A stretch of DNA of 64,000 nt from Echria macrotheca (taxonomy: Eukaryota; Ascomycota; Sordariomycetes; Sordariales; Schizotheciaceae): assembly GCA_030411725.1 (NCBI GenBank), contig MU839839.1, positions 496,001 through 560,000 on the forward strand, given 5' to 3'. Each line of letters opens with the position of its first letter. The stretch's first letter is position 1. Positions 41,847-53,750 of the stretch are shown piece after piece. The notes beneath the pieces were generated by a model. The model worked only from the letters and a program-made list of their open reading frames with translations. It was not told the DNA's origin and searched no databases. The position numbers were made by a program, and so were the translations under genes.

Positions 41847-43209
41847 TGTAACGTGTCGTAATGTCTGAGCCTGAGGTAGGTAAAGCTGTGAACAAACTGT
41901 ACGGGAAAGTAAGAAAATGTGGGATGGGTTCACAAGCAGTTTTATAACACCCTGCTATCCTCGATCTGGACACGCGTTGTGAGAACACACATCTGTTATA
42001 TCAGGCTGGCTGTCCGGACTTGTCCCTTCCGCATGTGAATCCATCATCAAAACGGTCCTGGGCCGCTTTCTTTTTCTCTTTGGTATACCATTTTCACATA
42101 CTAGCAAGTAAACCGTAGATCCGCCTTATTCCAATTCTAGATTACATCCCCAGAAATGAGAGTAGAGAAGTGAACCATTTTATTAATAACCGCTACTCAT
42201 TCACGGATTAACTGGATAGAGAGACAAGCGAGTGCGGAGGAGATGATTCCGCGCCGCCTGCGATTGAGAGGAATAGAACTAGTTAGATGTATGTGGGATA
42301 TACGGGTAACGGGTAACGGGTATACTACGAAGTCCCGGTCACTTTTCCTTTTCCTTTTCCCGTTTTGTAACTTACCTCGCTGATTTTCGTCGATGTAGAA
42401 ATAAAACCAGGCATGCATTTACTCTCGTCTGATGGATACACACTCGCTCCCCCAGGAACAAAAAGAAACCTCAGACATATCCCCCGCCACGACATACATT
42501 GTCCACACGTCATCCCATCACCAACCACCCATCATGAAATATCCCTTTCCTCCTCAAATCTGCCTGCCTGGCTGGCCATTTAGACAACGCCATCTGGTCA
42601 ATCATGAAATCTAAAGATCTCACATCTCACATCTCGCCAACTCGTCCCCACTCGTCTGTCCACCACGATTCCATGACACCCATCACCAACGTCCAAGACT
42701 CACGTCAACATACATTATCGTATTCTATTGAAACTACCAACACCGGACTCGCACACTCAGAAGGGTATATCCTCCATTTCTTCCCAGTGTCCTTGTTTCC
42801 CTGTATACCTACCTAGTAATCCGGCCCCAAAAGTCGCGGGTATCTCGATCTGACCACTCTCATTCTCTCGTGGCGACTGGAAACTGAAATTGCATAACCG
42901 ACTCCGAGTTTTTGTAGAAGCCTCCTTGCTCATCTTCCCATTACATCGTATATCCCTCCCCAATAGTAAACTCCTCGCGCCACCGTGGTAGATATCCTAT
43001 CCAAAGATCTCCATACTCCTGCTTTCCTGATCCGTCCGTGGCTCACCTCTACCTCTTCGCCAATCGCTGCATAAGAGGCGAGTTAAACCGAGGTTAAAAC
43101 TCCCAAATGGTCCAACCATTCACTGCCAAGCCTGCATATAGAGACTTTTGACAAACCGGGGCGTAAAGACACCAAGCAGGTGGGATGAAAACATAACGCC
43201 TAGCAACCT
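41847..43209. other. GH5 promoter side and 3' flank of the histidine kinase
   Basis: 1.36 kb with no gene. It holds a 7-bp tandem repeat at 42302-42322 and a CCTTTT-like run near 42342-42360. Probable GH5 promoter is the part nearest 41847. I saw no clear cluster of carbohydrate-regulator sites by eye. Confidence 0.55.
42302..42322. repeat. 7-bp tandem repeat, three copies
   Basis: Three head-to-tail copies of ACGGGTA. Confidence 0.95.
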
Positions 43210-46200
43210 TTACAAATGCGGCTGCATGTTGTATCTGAGGACCAATTCCTCGATCTTGGGCATCAGCTCGGGAATCCGAAACGGCTTCGATATGACATCA
43301 TCCTACGTCTGTTAGCACACCCCGCTTGTTGGGCACAAAGGGCCAAGAGACTTACCACGCCCGCTGCCTTTGCATTTTCCACTTGCTCAGGCCTTGCGTA
43401 CGCCGTCACCGCAATGATGGGTATGTGATGTGTGATGATGCCGTCGCTCTCCAGCTTTCTGATCTCGCTGGTGCAGCTCATGCCGTCCATGACGGGCATC
43501 TCCAGGTCCATCAGGATGACCGAGATGTTGCGCCGTTCCGTGTCTCCACCTGTCCCCGAAGGCAAATGCGAAAGCGGCGTGATGCCTTTCATCAGCGCCC
43601 GTTCCTCATCCCAGAACCTTGACCGTCTCAGGGCCTCAAGCGCTTCGCCGCCATGATTAGCCACGCTTGTATTGTTGCCAGACAATTGCAGCTGCCGCTG
43701 CAACACCTTCTGGTTGACCAGATTGTCCTCGACAATCAGCACGTCCCACATCCTCCCCAGGTTGGTCGCGGCTGGCTCCAGGCCCACCTGGGGTGGAATA
43801 ATCTCACCGGCCGAGGATGACCGGGACAGCTGCTGCGGAGATGGGACGGTAGACAGCTTGGCCGGGCTCATTCGCGGCGTCGGCATCTCCGCCAACCGGT
43901 CCGGCTGCGGGTTGTCGGCCCTGCGAATCTTGATGTAAAAGGCGAAGGTGCTCCCTTCGCCTTTCCGCGACCTGACACCGATCTGCCCGCCCTGCATCTC
44001 GGTCAGGGTCCGGCAGATGAAGAGACCGAGCCCAGACCCGCCATACTGCACATGCGTGCGGGGGCTCACTTGAGAAAATCGTTGGAACAGAATTTTCTTC
44101 TCGTCGTCATCTAACCCCGGTCCCGTGTCGGTCACGGCCACATGAAGATTAAGTTTCTCGCCATCGGCCCAGTCCTCGCCCTCTGTAACGTCGTCTTGGT
44201 CCGGACGCCGCAGGGGAATGTAGGCGAGACCTTCACTCGCCGCATCCTTGGACGCGCCCAAGCTGATCGTAATAGACCTTGTCGGCCGACCCTGTGTGAA
44301 CTTGATGGCGTTGGTCATTAGGTTGATCAGCACCTGGCGGAGGCGAGATGGATCCAGCTTCGCCCAGTCGACGGCGAGATCTTGATACGACTGCTCGACT
44401 CGGAACTGCCCTTTGATGTCGTTGGAGTTGAGCTCCGACTCGAACATTCTCAAGACGTTCTGCACTACCGTGACAGGCTGCACGTCTACCGGCGTCACCA
44501 GCAGCAAGTTGGAATCGAGTTTGGACAGCGTCAAGATGTCGTCGACGATGCGCTTCTGATGGCTCGCGCACAGGGAGATGGTGTTAGCAGCCTCCATGCA
44601 GCTGTCGATGAGGATGTTCAGCTTGTTCGGGCCGTACGACGAAGGATCGCCCACGCGGTACTGGTTCAGCGAAGACGTGATCTCGTCGGCACACTGCAGG
44701 ATGGCGCTCAGAGGGTTTCGCATCTCATGACTCGTTATGTCGATGAAGTTCTCCTGCTGCCGCTTCAGCTCGACCGCCTCGTCGCGTCTTTGCTTCTGGA
44801 AATCCTCGGCCCATTTTTGCTGCGATATGTCCGTCATACAACCAAAGATGCTCTTCAGGACGCCATGCTCGTCCGTTTCTGGGTAGGCGCTCATAAGGGC
44901 CCAGTTGTCGACCGAGTGGCCATCTTGGAGCCGGCGGGAGCCTCTGAAGCGGAACTCGTGCGTCACCGCCGCCTTTTCCTCGACCAGGCGGCGCCATGCA
45001 TTTTCGACGCCCGATCTGTCCTCGTCTCGGATGCTCTCCATCCACGCATCGAGCGTGCTCGGGCTTCGGTTGTGGCCAGAGATTTCCCACCACTTTTCGT
45101 TACAGTACGTGATGTGGCCGCTCCCGTCCGTGATAAACATACCAACTGGTCCGAACTCGGCCATCTTTGTGAACCGATACTCGCTCTCGACGGCTTCTTG
45201 GGTCCGTAAATGTAGCTGTTGCGAAAGCTGCTGCCGGTCCTGTTCGGCCAACCGAGCCTCTCTCTGTCTCCCTTTGACTTCCTCCTCTAACAGAACTACT
45301 GACGCCATCGAAGTGGCGAGCTGGCGCGATAGGAGATTCACAAAAAGCCGGTAGTCGGAATCGTATGGCCGCCTGGGGTTCACGCCCAGGGCGATGAAAC
45401 CGACCACCGACTCGCCGGCCGTGGTCGGATGGACGGGGAACACAACAATTGTTCGACAGCGGTCGCCATAACCTCCCCATGCGAGATCGTCCAGCAGGTC
45501 CGTCGGCAACGAGCCGTCGCTCTCGCTGAGGACAATCGGCTCCGTCGGACACGACAACGACTCGCGCATATACCTTCCCAGCCCCTCGTTGCTTGACTTT
45601 AGGTCCATTGCTGGGACGGCAATACGGTGGCCCTCGGGTACGCCAATCGAGCCTTCGAGGAGAATCCTGGGTGGGCCGTGGAAGCTTGCCGAGTGCATCG
45701 AAGAGACGTCGCTGTCGTTGCCATCGTCGACGGAATAGATGAGAGCAAAAGGGACATCGAATTCATTGTACTGGAGGCCTTTGCGAACTTGGCTCCAAAA
45801 GCCCCTGACGTCGCGTGCCTGCGAGGTCATGACACCTATTTCGCGCAGCGTCAGCATTCTGCGCTCGCTGATCTTTCGTCGCGTGTTCTCAAAAGCAGGG
45901 TTGAAGATGGCAACAACCCTGCCATCGGCTCCGACCAGCGGTATTAACGCCCAGTTGAAGAAGGTCTCCTCGAGAAAGCCTTGACGAGTGAGGAACAGCA
46001 AGTCATCGTACTTCATGGTTGCGTCGCCGTTGTGCCAAGCCGCCTTCATGATAGGCGCGATATCCTGCCAGATCTCGGGCCAAGCATCCTCATATCGCTT
46101 GCCCATCAGGTGCGGGTGTTTAGAGCCAGCCAGCGTAGTGTATGCCTCGTTGTAGATGGCAACGTGGTCTTGTCCCCAGTACATGGCCGCAGGGTGTGGG

Positions 46201-47702
46201 CTGCCCATAATCATGTTGGACATGATGCGGAGATCGGCTGGCCAGTCTTCGACCGGACCGAGAGGAGTAGCCGCCCAGTCTATCGACCTCGCCAGCCGAT
46301 GGTGAGCGCTCAGGTTCGGATCGTCAAGCGGAATCTTTGTCCAGTCAAACGTCGTGTGGAACTGCGGGGGAGGATCCGGGTCATCGAACGGCGTGGTAGA
46401 CTCGTCCATTGCTGTGCCTGGCCTGCTGCTCAGTTCCGAGGTCGAACCGCCGCAGGTTCCAGGTGAAGAAGCCATGGCACCAAAATAATCCCCCTCCGAA
46501 GAACGCGACTTAGGTCCCATTTTCTCAGTCAGAGATGTTGGCGTCGGGGTACTGACGGCAGCTAGACCACACACGAAGCGGAACCGTCGTCGTAGCGTCG
46601 AGCAGGTCCATTTCGTCCCCGCGTATTCGACAGACTCCGGACCGGCGCTCTCAGAACCCTTTTCGGTGCTGGTTGTAGCAATCCATTCTCTGAATCGAGA
46701 AAATTGGGGCGGGTGCTCGGGATCCGTCGTATCCGCCTGAAGAGGTGCGAGAATGCCGGGCGAAGATCGGAGCGATGCGTTGACGTATATCATGTGCAGC
46801 GTTCCGGGTTCGAAATTGGCTGTGTCGTCGAGATCGATGATGAACGTTGGTCTAGCGTCGTGTTCCAAGAACTCGGCGAGACCGAGCCCTTGAAGAAGCT
46901 GCGAAGGCGACGACAGCGACCGGCCTTCCAGACTACGCGACATGGTCGAAGGCTGGTCAACAGACGACCAGCTACCTGGCGTCCCTGACGATCGAGCCGG
47001 ACTGGCGACGTTGGCGGCGCTGATTTGACCCTTGGGAAGGCGTAGAGTCGTGATGCCTTCCGGCGGGTCGCGGGCAGCACTCATGATGGCTGCTGTCGTC
47101 ACATCCAAAGGCTTATACCGTGGTGCTCGATCGGATAAAGTTCCTGGGTGGTGGGAGTAAAACCGCGGCGAGATAAGATCAGCACCGTCGGCTTCGAGAT
47201 CGTCTTGTGCCTGGGTGAGCGGTAATGAGAGGCTCCCAGGCGCAACAAGGCGCGGCTTTTTGGGGGGCGATTCGAACGTCGGCGTCATGCGCTTCTCGGC
47301 CGTCGAAGGCCTCTTCCCGGTATGTAGAGCGGTTTCTTCTGTCAAAGGGGCGTTTACGGAGGAAGAAGGTGTAGGCGGCCAGAGTGGTTCGCTCGCCGGT
47401 GGAACCTGATCAAACCCGAAGAAGCTGTGGCTTGTCTCGAGAGACGTTAGATCATACCGCAACTTTTCAGCCGTCCTGGTCCCAAAGTATCGACTATCTG
47501 GGTAGCGGAGAGGGTACGAGGAGGGGCGTCGGTGGAGACCGGGGCGGGAGCAAGCTTCCGGGTCCGAAGCGGCCGGAGGGGGTTCTAGCAGCGGTGCCCA
47601 CGCAACTGGTGAGCCAGGAGATGGAAGCGCGGTGAAAGAGGAACCAGGGCCGCGGGGGGCTTCGGACGGGACTTGGGAGTGGTCTGGCTTTTCTAACTTC
47701 AT
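43210..47702 (-). CDS. hybrid histidine kinase with PAS domain and response-regulator receiver
   Basis: Exons 43356-47702 and 43210-43302 give 1479 residues. Order: a disordered N-terminus (about 1-270), a region H-D-A-R-P-T-F-I-I-D-L near 280 typical of one fungal kinase class, and a D-W-A-A-T-P-L-G-P-V-E-D-W-P-A-D block near 478 leading into a PAS-like sensor. A GAF-like region (about 650-860) and a PAS domain (about 860-970; G-P-V-G-M-F-I-T-D-G-S-G) follow. The H box D-I-T-S-H-E-M-R-N-P-L-S-A with the phospho-His is near 990. The ATP-binding N box (L-I-N-L-M-T-N-A-I-K-F-T), D-T-G-P-G-L and G-S-G-L-G-L-F-I lie near 1125-1230, and the receiver starts at V-L-I-V-E-D-N near 1321 with phospho-Asp in L-M-D-L-E-M-P. 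The conserved receiver Lys (S-K-P-F) is on the last exon, 31 codons after a 53-nt intron; the frame read without splicing ends differently and lacks it. The ligand is unknown. It should feed phosphate to an Ypd1-type protein. Confidence 0.94.
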
Positions 47703-50700
47703 GAAGGACGGTATACACGGCGGTCGTGTCTCGGCCGGGACTGTCTAGACGGGGGGTGGTGCCGGAGCAACTCACGATATGTCGAATCGTTGGAGGTAGC
47801 GGGCGGGCTCGTCTTTGACCGCATCCGCGGACGACACCAAATGGATGGCAACCAAGCAAGGGCTCATGCACAGAACAGAGCCCAAGCTGGTGGCCATTGA
47901 CGAGGGCGACAACGACGGACAAACACGCGGGGCGGGTTGAAGGGGCCGCGGTAGCCGTGACTGGACCTGAGCTAGCTCGGCGAGGGGAACAAACGATGGC
48001 CTCTATTTGGCAACATAGGGGATGTGCAGTGCGGGTAGTCATACAAGGCTGCGTATGCTGTCGGCCGTGACCATATGCCCGAGCTGCCACTGCTGTTAGG
48101 ATCACCCGCGGGCGGTTGTGTCTCCCGGTCTCCGGTTGGCGGATGGGGTCTGGCCAGAGGAGCGGTCGAGAAACGAGGAGTCGAGAGGAAGGACAGTGGG
48201 ACGTTGAGGTTGCCAAATCCACGTGCCCAACCACGCTTGTGCGTCGACAGACACCGACTCGCGAGGAGATTGTCGCGGTACTGCACAGCAGTTGTCTGTT
48301 GTGATAACAAGGAGGAGGTTTGCGGTGACTATGCGGCAGGATAGCCCTAGGCAAAGAGGCCAAGGTAGGCAGGTAGCCTTGGGTACGGGCTGGTCGTCTC
48401 TGGACCAAAAAGATGCCCGAACCCGTCCACGCCTGGAGGCGCCTGCCGCCTCGGGACGATCAACGAGGTACTTCCTCCGTTTCCCGGAGCTGAGTGAAGC
48501 ACGGGCTAGCAGCTGGCCCCGCTGCAGCTGTGCATCAGCAGCAAGTCCTGTTGATACCTAATCGCTGTCTGGCTCTCCTAGCAGTCGACTGGCCACAGAG
48601 CTTTGTTGTTGCTAATGGGCTAACTGCCTTGCCATGCACAGCTGTGCGTCGGAGGGGACATGTTCTGGTTGTCTGGCTCTCATGGGAGCACCAGCTCCTC
48701 TCACATGTGGACAGGGGTCGAGGGTCGATGGAGGTCTGGAGCCCTCCCTGCAATTTGCCCTGCAACGACGAATGCAGCCTCCCCATTCCTGCACCTAGAG
48801 TACAGTAATAAACCACCGATGGACTTCCAATGCTTTCGATCATCGACCATCAGAGGCTTCCTTTTGAATCGTAGCTCTGCGTCGGGACTGCAAAGCTAGG
48901 TCGGTGTACATGTTGAAGCTGATACTTGAGAGTGCGCCCTCGAGAGCTCCTCCCCACCCCCCCCTCCTCCCGTCATGATATTTGCCATGGAGAATTTATT
49001 CATGCCGAGAACTCCTTCCGACAAAGATACCGCAATGGGCTTTCTGATAGGTGGTCGGGAATGTCGACCTCCATACTCCTATATTCCTGCTTGTTGGCCT
49101 GCCATCTCATCGTCTTCAGATGCTGCTGCCCCCTCTCTCTTCTCCGGACATGTTATGTTTTCAGGGCGGCACCAGAAGCTGTAGGGCAGAAAAGCCATGG
49201 TTAGCAGCTGCTACGGCTGCAACGGCATGCCGTGCAAGCCAAACCGAGTGCAAAACACGGTAACCATCTGCCATGGGACCACCAGGTCCAAGCCGTGCAG
49301 AAGCTGGTGGACAGATGTCGAGTGTGGTGGGACGTGGGCGATCTCATGTTCTGGAAGGGCCCATTTCCGCCATCCCTGCTTGGCTAGCAGGCCGAAAAGC
49401 CCCCAATCACAGCGGGCAGCGTGCTGACAGGCCACTCTCCAAAAAATGGCCTGATTCTGGGAGCCGAAAATCCCATGCACTGCAAGAGCGGCATTTGCCA
49501 ATTCCCATGTCCCCTCTGCCCCCGGCGCCGCCAGCGCCTGTTTTTTGACAGCTGGCCGTTCTCTAAACCTGCTTTTGCTCCTCGGGAGCTCCCGCAAAGG
49601 TATTGTCCAGCTTGGTCGGCATTCTGGGGTTTGCAAAGTCGACGTTGGTGGATGGTCGTCTTGATTGGCGGGGTGGGGAATTCGCGAGGCGGCTGCTTCG
49701 GGCGATCTTGCGCAAGGCACCAAGCATGCGCGATGGTTATCAGATCTCAGACTGGCTTGACTGGGTATCGCGGCATCAGAGTGTACAGGAGCGCACAGGA
49801 AGCGAATGGGGACGTATCACTAGGAACTGCGATGGATTCATGCCGGTGCAGCATCGTCGATGGTTTGCGATTTCATGATGGCAGTTCTTTTGGCGACCAG
49901 TCGCTGCGTCGGCAGGAGCTCTTGTGGAGCCCCGCGAATGCTCTCTGACCTCAAAGCTTTGGCCAGCCGAGCCCGACTTCGGTTCGGGCTTTTTGCGCTG
50001 GAGCTGAGTGAATCCTGAGCTTCCCCGGATCATTCCCGGATGTCATGCATTTGGACTCGAATGCCGCCGGCACCGTTGCGGTAAACAGGCCCACGCCGTA
50101 CCTTTACTTTGCCGTTGGGTCCGGTCCGCCAAAGTTGCACGGCACGATAGATGCTGGGCCACAAGCTTTGAGGTCAGAGAGCATTCCCGGGTCGCAACAC
50201 AACCACGCCTCGATTGACCTGTCAGTCAGGATCCTCGCGATAACAAGTCCAACCCAGACTGGCGGGGTATTTTTGTCTGGGCACCTCTCTGAACACTCTG
50301 TGTGAAACGTCAGTGTCTTCCTCGAGAGATCGAGAGGCAGACGCAGTCATCAACACGTCCAGGTCGTACGTGGCATCGCTTCCAAATCAGTGTTCCAAGA
50401 AAAGCTCAAGAAGCTCGGGCCCCGCTCCTGCGAAGAAGTGGCAGAGCTCGTTCGCGTCGTTAACAATTACCCCGCACCAGGATTCCAAGAGATCTGATCG
50501 AAGCCACGCCAAGGAGACCAGAAGCAAGACCACAAAAAAGATGTGAAGAAGTCTGAGACTCTGGCCGCTCAAGACGGCTACCGGGAGAGAGTCCGGGACA
50601 CAAGGAGTTTGGACGACAGAGGAAGACGTGATAGGGGCTTCATCACAAAGATTTAACGTTTTGCCGGGCTCCGCTTATCGCTCAGCGGTTGCGCCTTTGT

Positions 50701-51581
50701 GCCATCGGCGCCAAACAGAACTCAAGAAAAGGCGCCCGGTTTTTGCCCATGTTTGCTTCCTTGCCAAAGCGCATCATTCCGGCACCTGCGGCATCTCCCG
50801 TGGGCAAAATTGGCAGATGGGTCTCGAGTTGTTGGGAAAAACCAGTTGCATCGATGCGCGATCGCAAGATGGGGGCCATTTTTACACACACACGCACACA
50901 CGCACACACCGGCTGGTTGGCGATGGTGGTCAGACTGATGAGAGTGGATTGAACAAGAAGCTCTCTCAGCGGTCGACTCCCGCGATACGCCGACGGGATT
51001 GGACGAGGGCGGGCGCTTACACGCCGCGGCGGTCTTACCCCTTCCTCGGCTCCGATTGGGCGACTACCCTGTGATTGACCTGCCACCCGCATCTTCAGGC
51101 TGCTCGGCATGGACCCTCACTCGCCCTTGGGCGGCAGTGGTCGGGCGGGTGGGGGAATAGCCAATCTGCAAAAGAAGGCCCCCCCGGGGAAAGGCCTCTT
51201 AAACCGGCGGTTGGCCGTGAGCCTCCTTCCTTCGCACCAGTTCGCCGTCGACGTCGTCGTTGCTGTTGAGATCCGACAATCCCGCCCATTGCGATCGCCG
51301 AGGGCCCCGAGCCCAAGTTTGCGTGTTTGCCTGTGGGATTTCGATGTGAGGCGTCCTGTATCCGGCAATTTTTGCTGGCAGCGTCTTCTTGTTCAGCCCC
51401 CCGGCCACGGACGAGTCCAAAAGGCGGAGGAAGTCAGACCGACGACAATCGAGTTCTCCAACGTCAGCAACAGCGAATTCGACAAGAAGTCGCAACAAAA
51501 GGACCGCGTCAGTACATTTATTGGTCCGAGTGAGGTGGATTGAATTGTTCGGTGGCGGTGGACAGAAACACAACACCAAAG
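47703..51581. other. long divergent spacer with inverted-repeat element
   Basis: 3.9 kb between the histidine kinase (minus) and the four-helix protein (plus). It carries the 251-bp inverted-repeat element at 49936-50186. CA runs lie at 50884-50911. Open frames are short or shadow each other; none has a motif. The last 500 bp is likely the promoter and leader of the plus-strand gene. Confidence 0.6.
49936..50186. repeat. inverted-repeat element (MITE-like), 251 bp
   Basis: The 24 bp at 49936-49959 recur as an exact reverse complement at 50163-50186. Allowing one mismatch outward (CCCGCG/CCCGGG) and single-base gaps inward (TGGCC/GTGGCCC, then AGC), the arms match over about 37 bp. The unique centre (about 180 bp) has no protein frame. 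It includes a small hairpin at 49970-49989 and two near-copies of CCCGGAT around 50025-50040. No clear target-site duplication flanks the arms. It is a candidate miniature inverted-repeat transposon or a large hairpin; a regulatory palindrome is the alternative. Confidence 0.7.
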
Positions 51582-52451
51582 ATGGCGCGAACATACAAGA
51601 TTCTGCACCGGCGATGGAGGGCGAAACGGCCGCTCTACTGGGGCATGGTTCCAGAGCTGTTCCTGACGGTGGCCCTGCTGGTCCTATTTGGTCTGGAGCA
51701 GCCCGACCTGTTCCGGACGCTGTTCTGGAGCATCGGCCACGACTTGCAGCTCAACTCGAGCCCCAACATTTTGTTGTATGCATATGCGAACCACCGACCG
51801 CTGCCGACCGTTCCATTTGTGTGGTCACAAACGTGAGTTTTTGCGCGTCCTTCGTTCGGGATGGCAAGCTAACGGTAGACAGACTCACAAACTTCAACGT
51901 CGCCATCTCGGTCATCTCCCTTTTTGTCCTGCTAGCCAAGATGATCATGGTCATCATGAAGGTGTACTATCCCATCTTTGGCCTGTTCGTCAGCACCAGT
52001 TTGACGGCCTTGTACGCTGTGAGCGTCTATGGGCAGATGGGTCCGGATTATGCGGACCCTCGGTATCCGAGCCCGATCGCCTGGTATATCCGGTACAGCT
52101 GTGATATTGCGGCCAAGTACAACGTCGGCTCCAAGTGCGCCATGGCCAAGGGGAGCTTTGCCGTGACTGTGGTTTTCATGTGAGCTTTTTTTTCGGAGGA
52201 GTTCACAAAGCCAGGTAGCTAACAAGAAAAATAGGACTTTGTATCTGTTCAACACGGCCATGGCGGCATGGGCTATGTGGCCGAATCCCGAGCTCGATCT
52301 GCCCGACGACGATGACGATGACGATCACGTCCGCAGCAAGGAGCGCGATGTCGAGATGCAGCCACCTACTACCCCGAGGGTGCCTTTTACGCCGAGGACA
52401 CAGGCTTTCCACACGCTGGATAGGAAACTGCCGCTCCGCGGGTATTCTTAG
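51582..52451 (+). CDS. four-helix membrane protein of unknown function
   Basis: Exons 51582-51832, 51883-52179 and 52235-52451 give 254 residues. The introns are 50 and 55 nt (GTGAGT and GTGAGC donors, GCTAAC branch sites). Four hydrophobic segments are visible: P-E-L-F-L-T-V-A-L-L-V-L-F-G (about 25-40), N-V-A-I-S-V-I-S-L-F-V-L-L-A (about 88-105), the Y-Y-P-I-F-G-L-F-V-S-T-S-L-T-A-L-Y region (about 115-135), and F-A-V-T-V-V-F-M-T-L-Y-L-F (about 175-200), just spanning the second intron. The loop between helices 3 and 4 is Asp/Pro/Tyr-rich with two Cys. The cytosolic tail is acidic (D-run) then Pro/Thr-rich. This spacing resembles MARVEL/tetraspan fungal proteins, but no diagnostic motif decides it. 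The start is the first ATG in good context after a purine-rich stretch. Confidence 0.85.
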
Positions 52452-53116
52452 TTTCTATACTTTCTTTTATTGTCATTACTATTTTACTTTGGTGTAATAA
52501 CTCAGCGGGGGATCAAGGGCTGGCGGGGTTTCAGAGAAAGCGAGTCCAACTGTTTTAAATCGACGATGAATGTTTACGAGAAAGTAGGGGGGGTGGGATA
52601 GGCGGTGGCATGTGTGAGGAGGTCGAAGCTGAGCAAGACTATATCTCTTTTCGTATGTGCTCGATATGTCCGAGCATATAACGGGTATTTTTACGCTCTC
52701 GCAACTCTCTACGTTGAATACTGGTGGTATTGGAGTCGGGGGATTGGCATGTCCTGTCCATTGGACCTCTGGCGAAACATTTGGATTTTGCTTGCGCGTG
52801 TGCGAGTGTGGCATGTAGCAACCTGCCTGCCAGGAACCTTGCTAGACAGGAGACAGGAATGAACCGGTTGAATGTTAAAATCATGATACTCCTATAAGCT
52901 GTGCGTAATGCGTCTGATACCTACTTGCTGTATCCTGATCGTCGGCAATGTTCGAGAAAGGACACTGGCTTCCTGTTTATTTCACCCCTGAATCAGGCAA
53001 ACCATCACTGCGGTGTTTGTTATCCATCATAATGAGAACTCATTCGGTATCTGAACTCCATCCCTTGAGCCCGCGCCCCCCTATTTGTCCTCCCCCAGCG
53101 GGCCACATAAACCGAG
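52452..53116. other. convergent 3' spacer
   Basis: Between the 3' ends of the four-helix protein gene (plus) and the GH79 gene (minus). No gene recognised. Confidence 0.6.
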
Positions 53117-53715
53117 CTATCCTTCAAAATCCAACAATACAGCACTAGAATCCGGTACCTTGACACTCACCAACCCCCCGTGAACCTCAACCGTCTCACC
53201 AACCGTCACATTCCCCAATCTAACCGGCCTTCCCTCATCAGCCTCCCAGTCATAAGTCCACCCGTCATACGAAATGCCCGTGATAGCATCACTCCCATTC
53301 GCCATCAACCTCCTGACCGCTATCTTTCTGTCGCAATCCCCCCACCAGTCCATCTGGAACGTATACTCCCTCACCGGCCTCTCTGGTACATCCGACGGTG
53401 GATACGGCTCAAGCCCGTCCCCCGACACGGTAGTATTATACCCCCTCATATTAACAACCACGAGCCTGGCAAGCACGCTCCCGGCGTGTGTATAAACCCC
53501 ATAGACAGCTTCGTGCTCCGAACCAGCCGTCGACCCGTCTGGGGAGAGAGATAGCACCCGCGCCGACCGACGGACAAGATCACCCAGCGCGGCCGCGACA
53601 AAGACAGCGGCGTAATACGGCGCCTTGGTGCCCTTTGTCGCGATTTCCGTCTCGACAGGCTGCCATGCCGCGTACTATATCCATCCATTCATTAGACTAG
53701 ACCCGTTCGACAAGG

Positions 53716-53750
<35 letters not shown>

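Noticed and set aside
44382..45209. 275-codon plus-strand frame over the histidine kinase
   Set aside because: Antisense shadow of the kinase coding sequence.
47494..48408. 304-codon minus-strand frame beside the kinase start
   Set aside because: It overlaps the kinase in another frame and has no recognisable domain or good start context.
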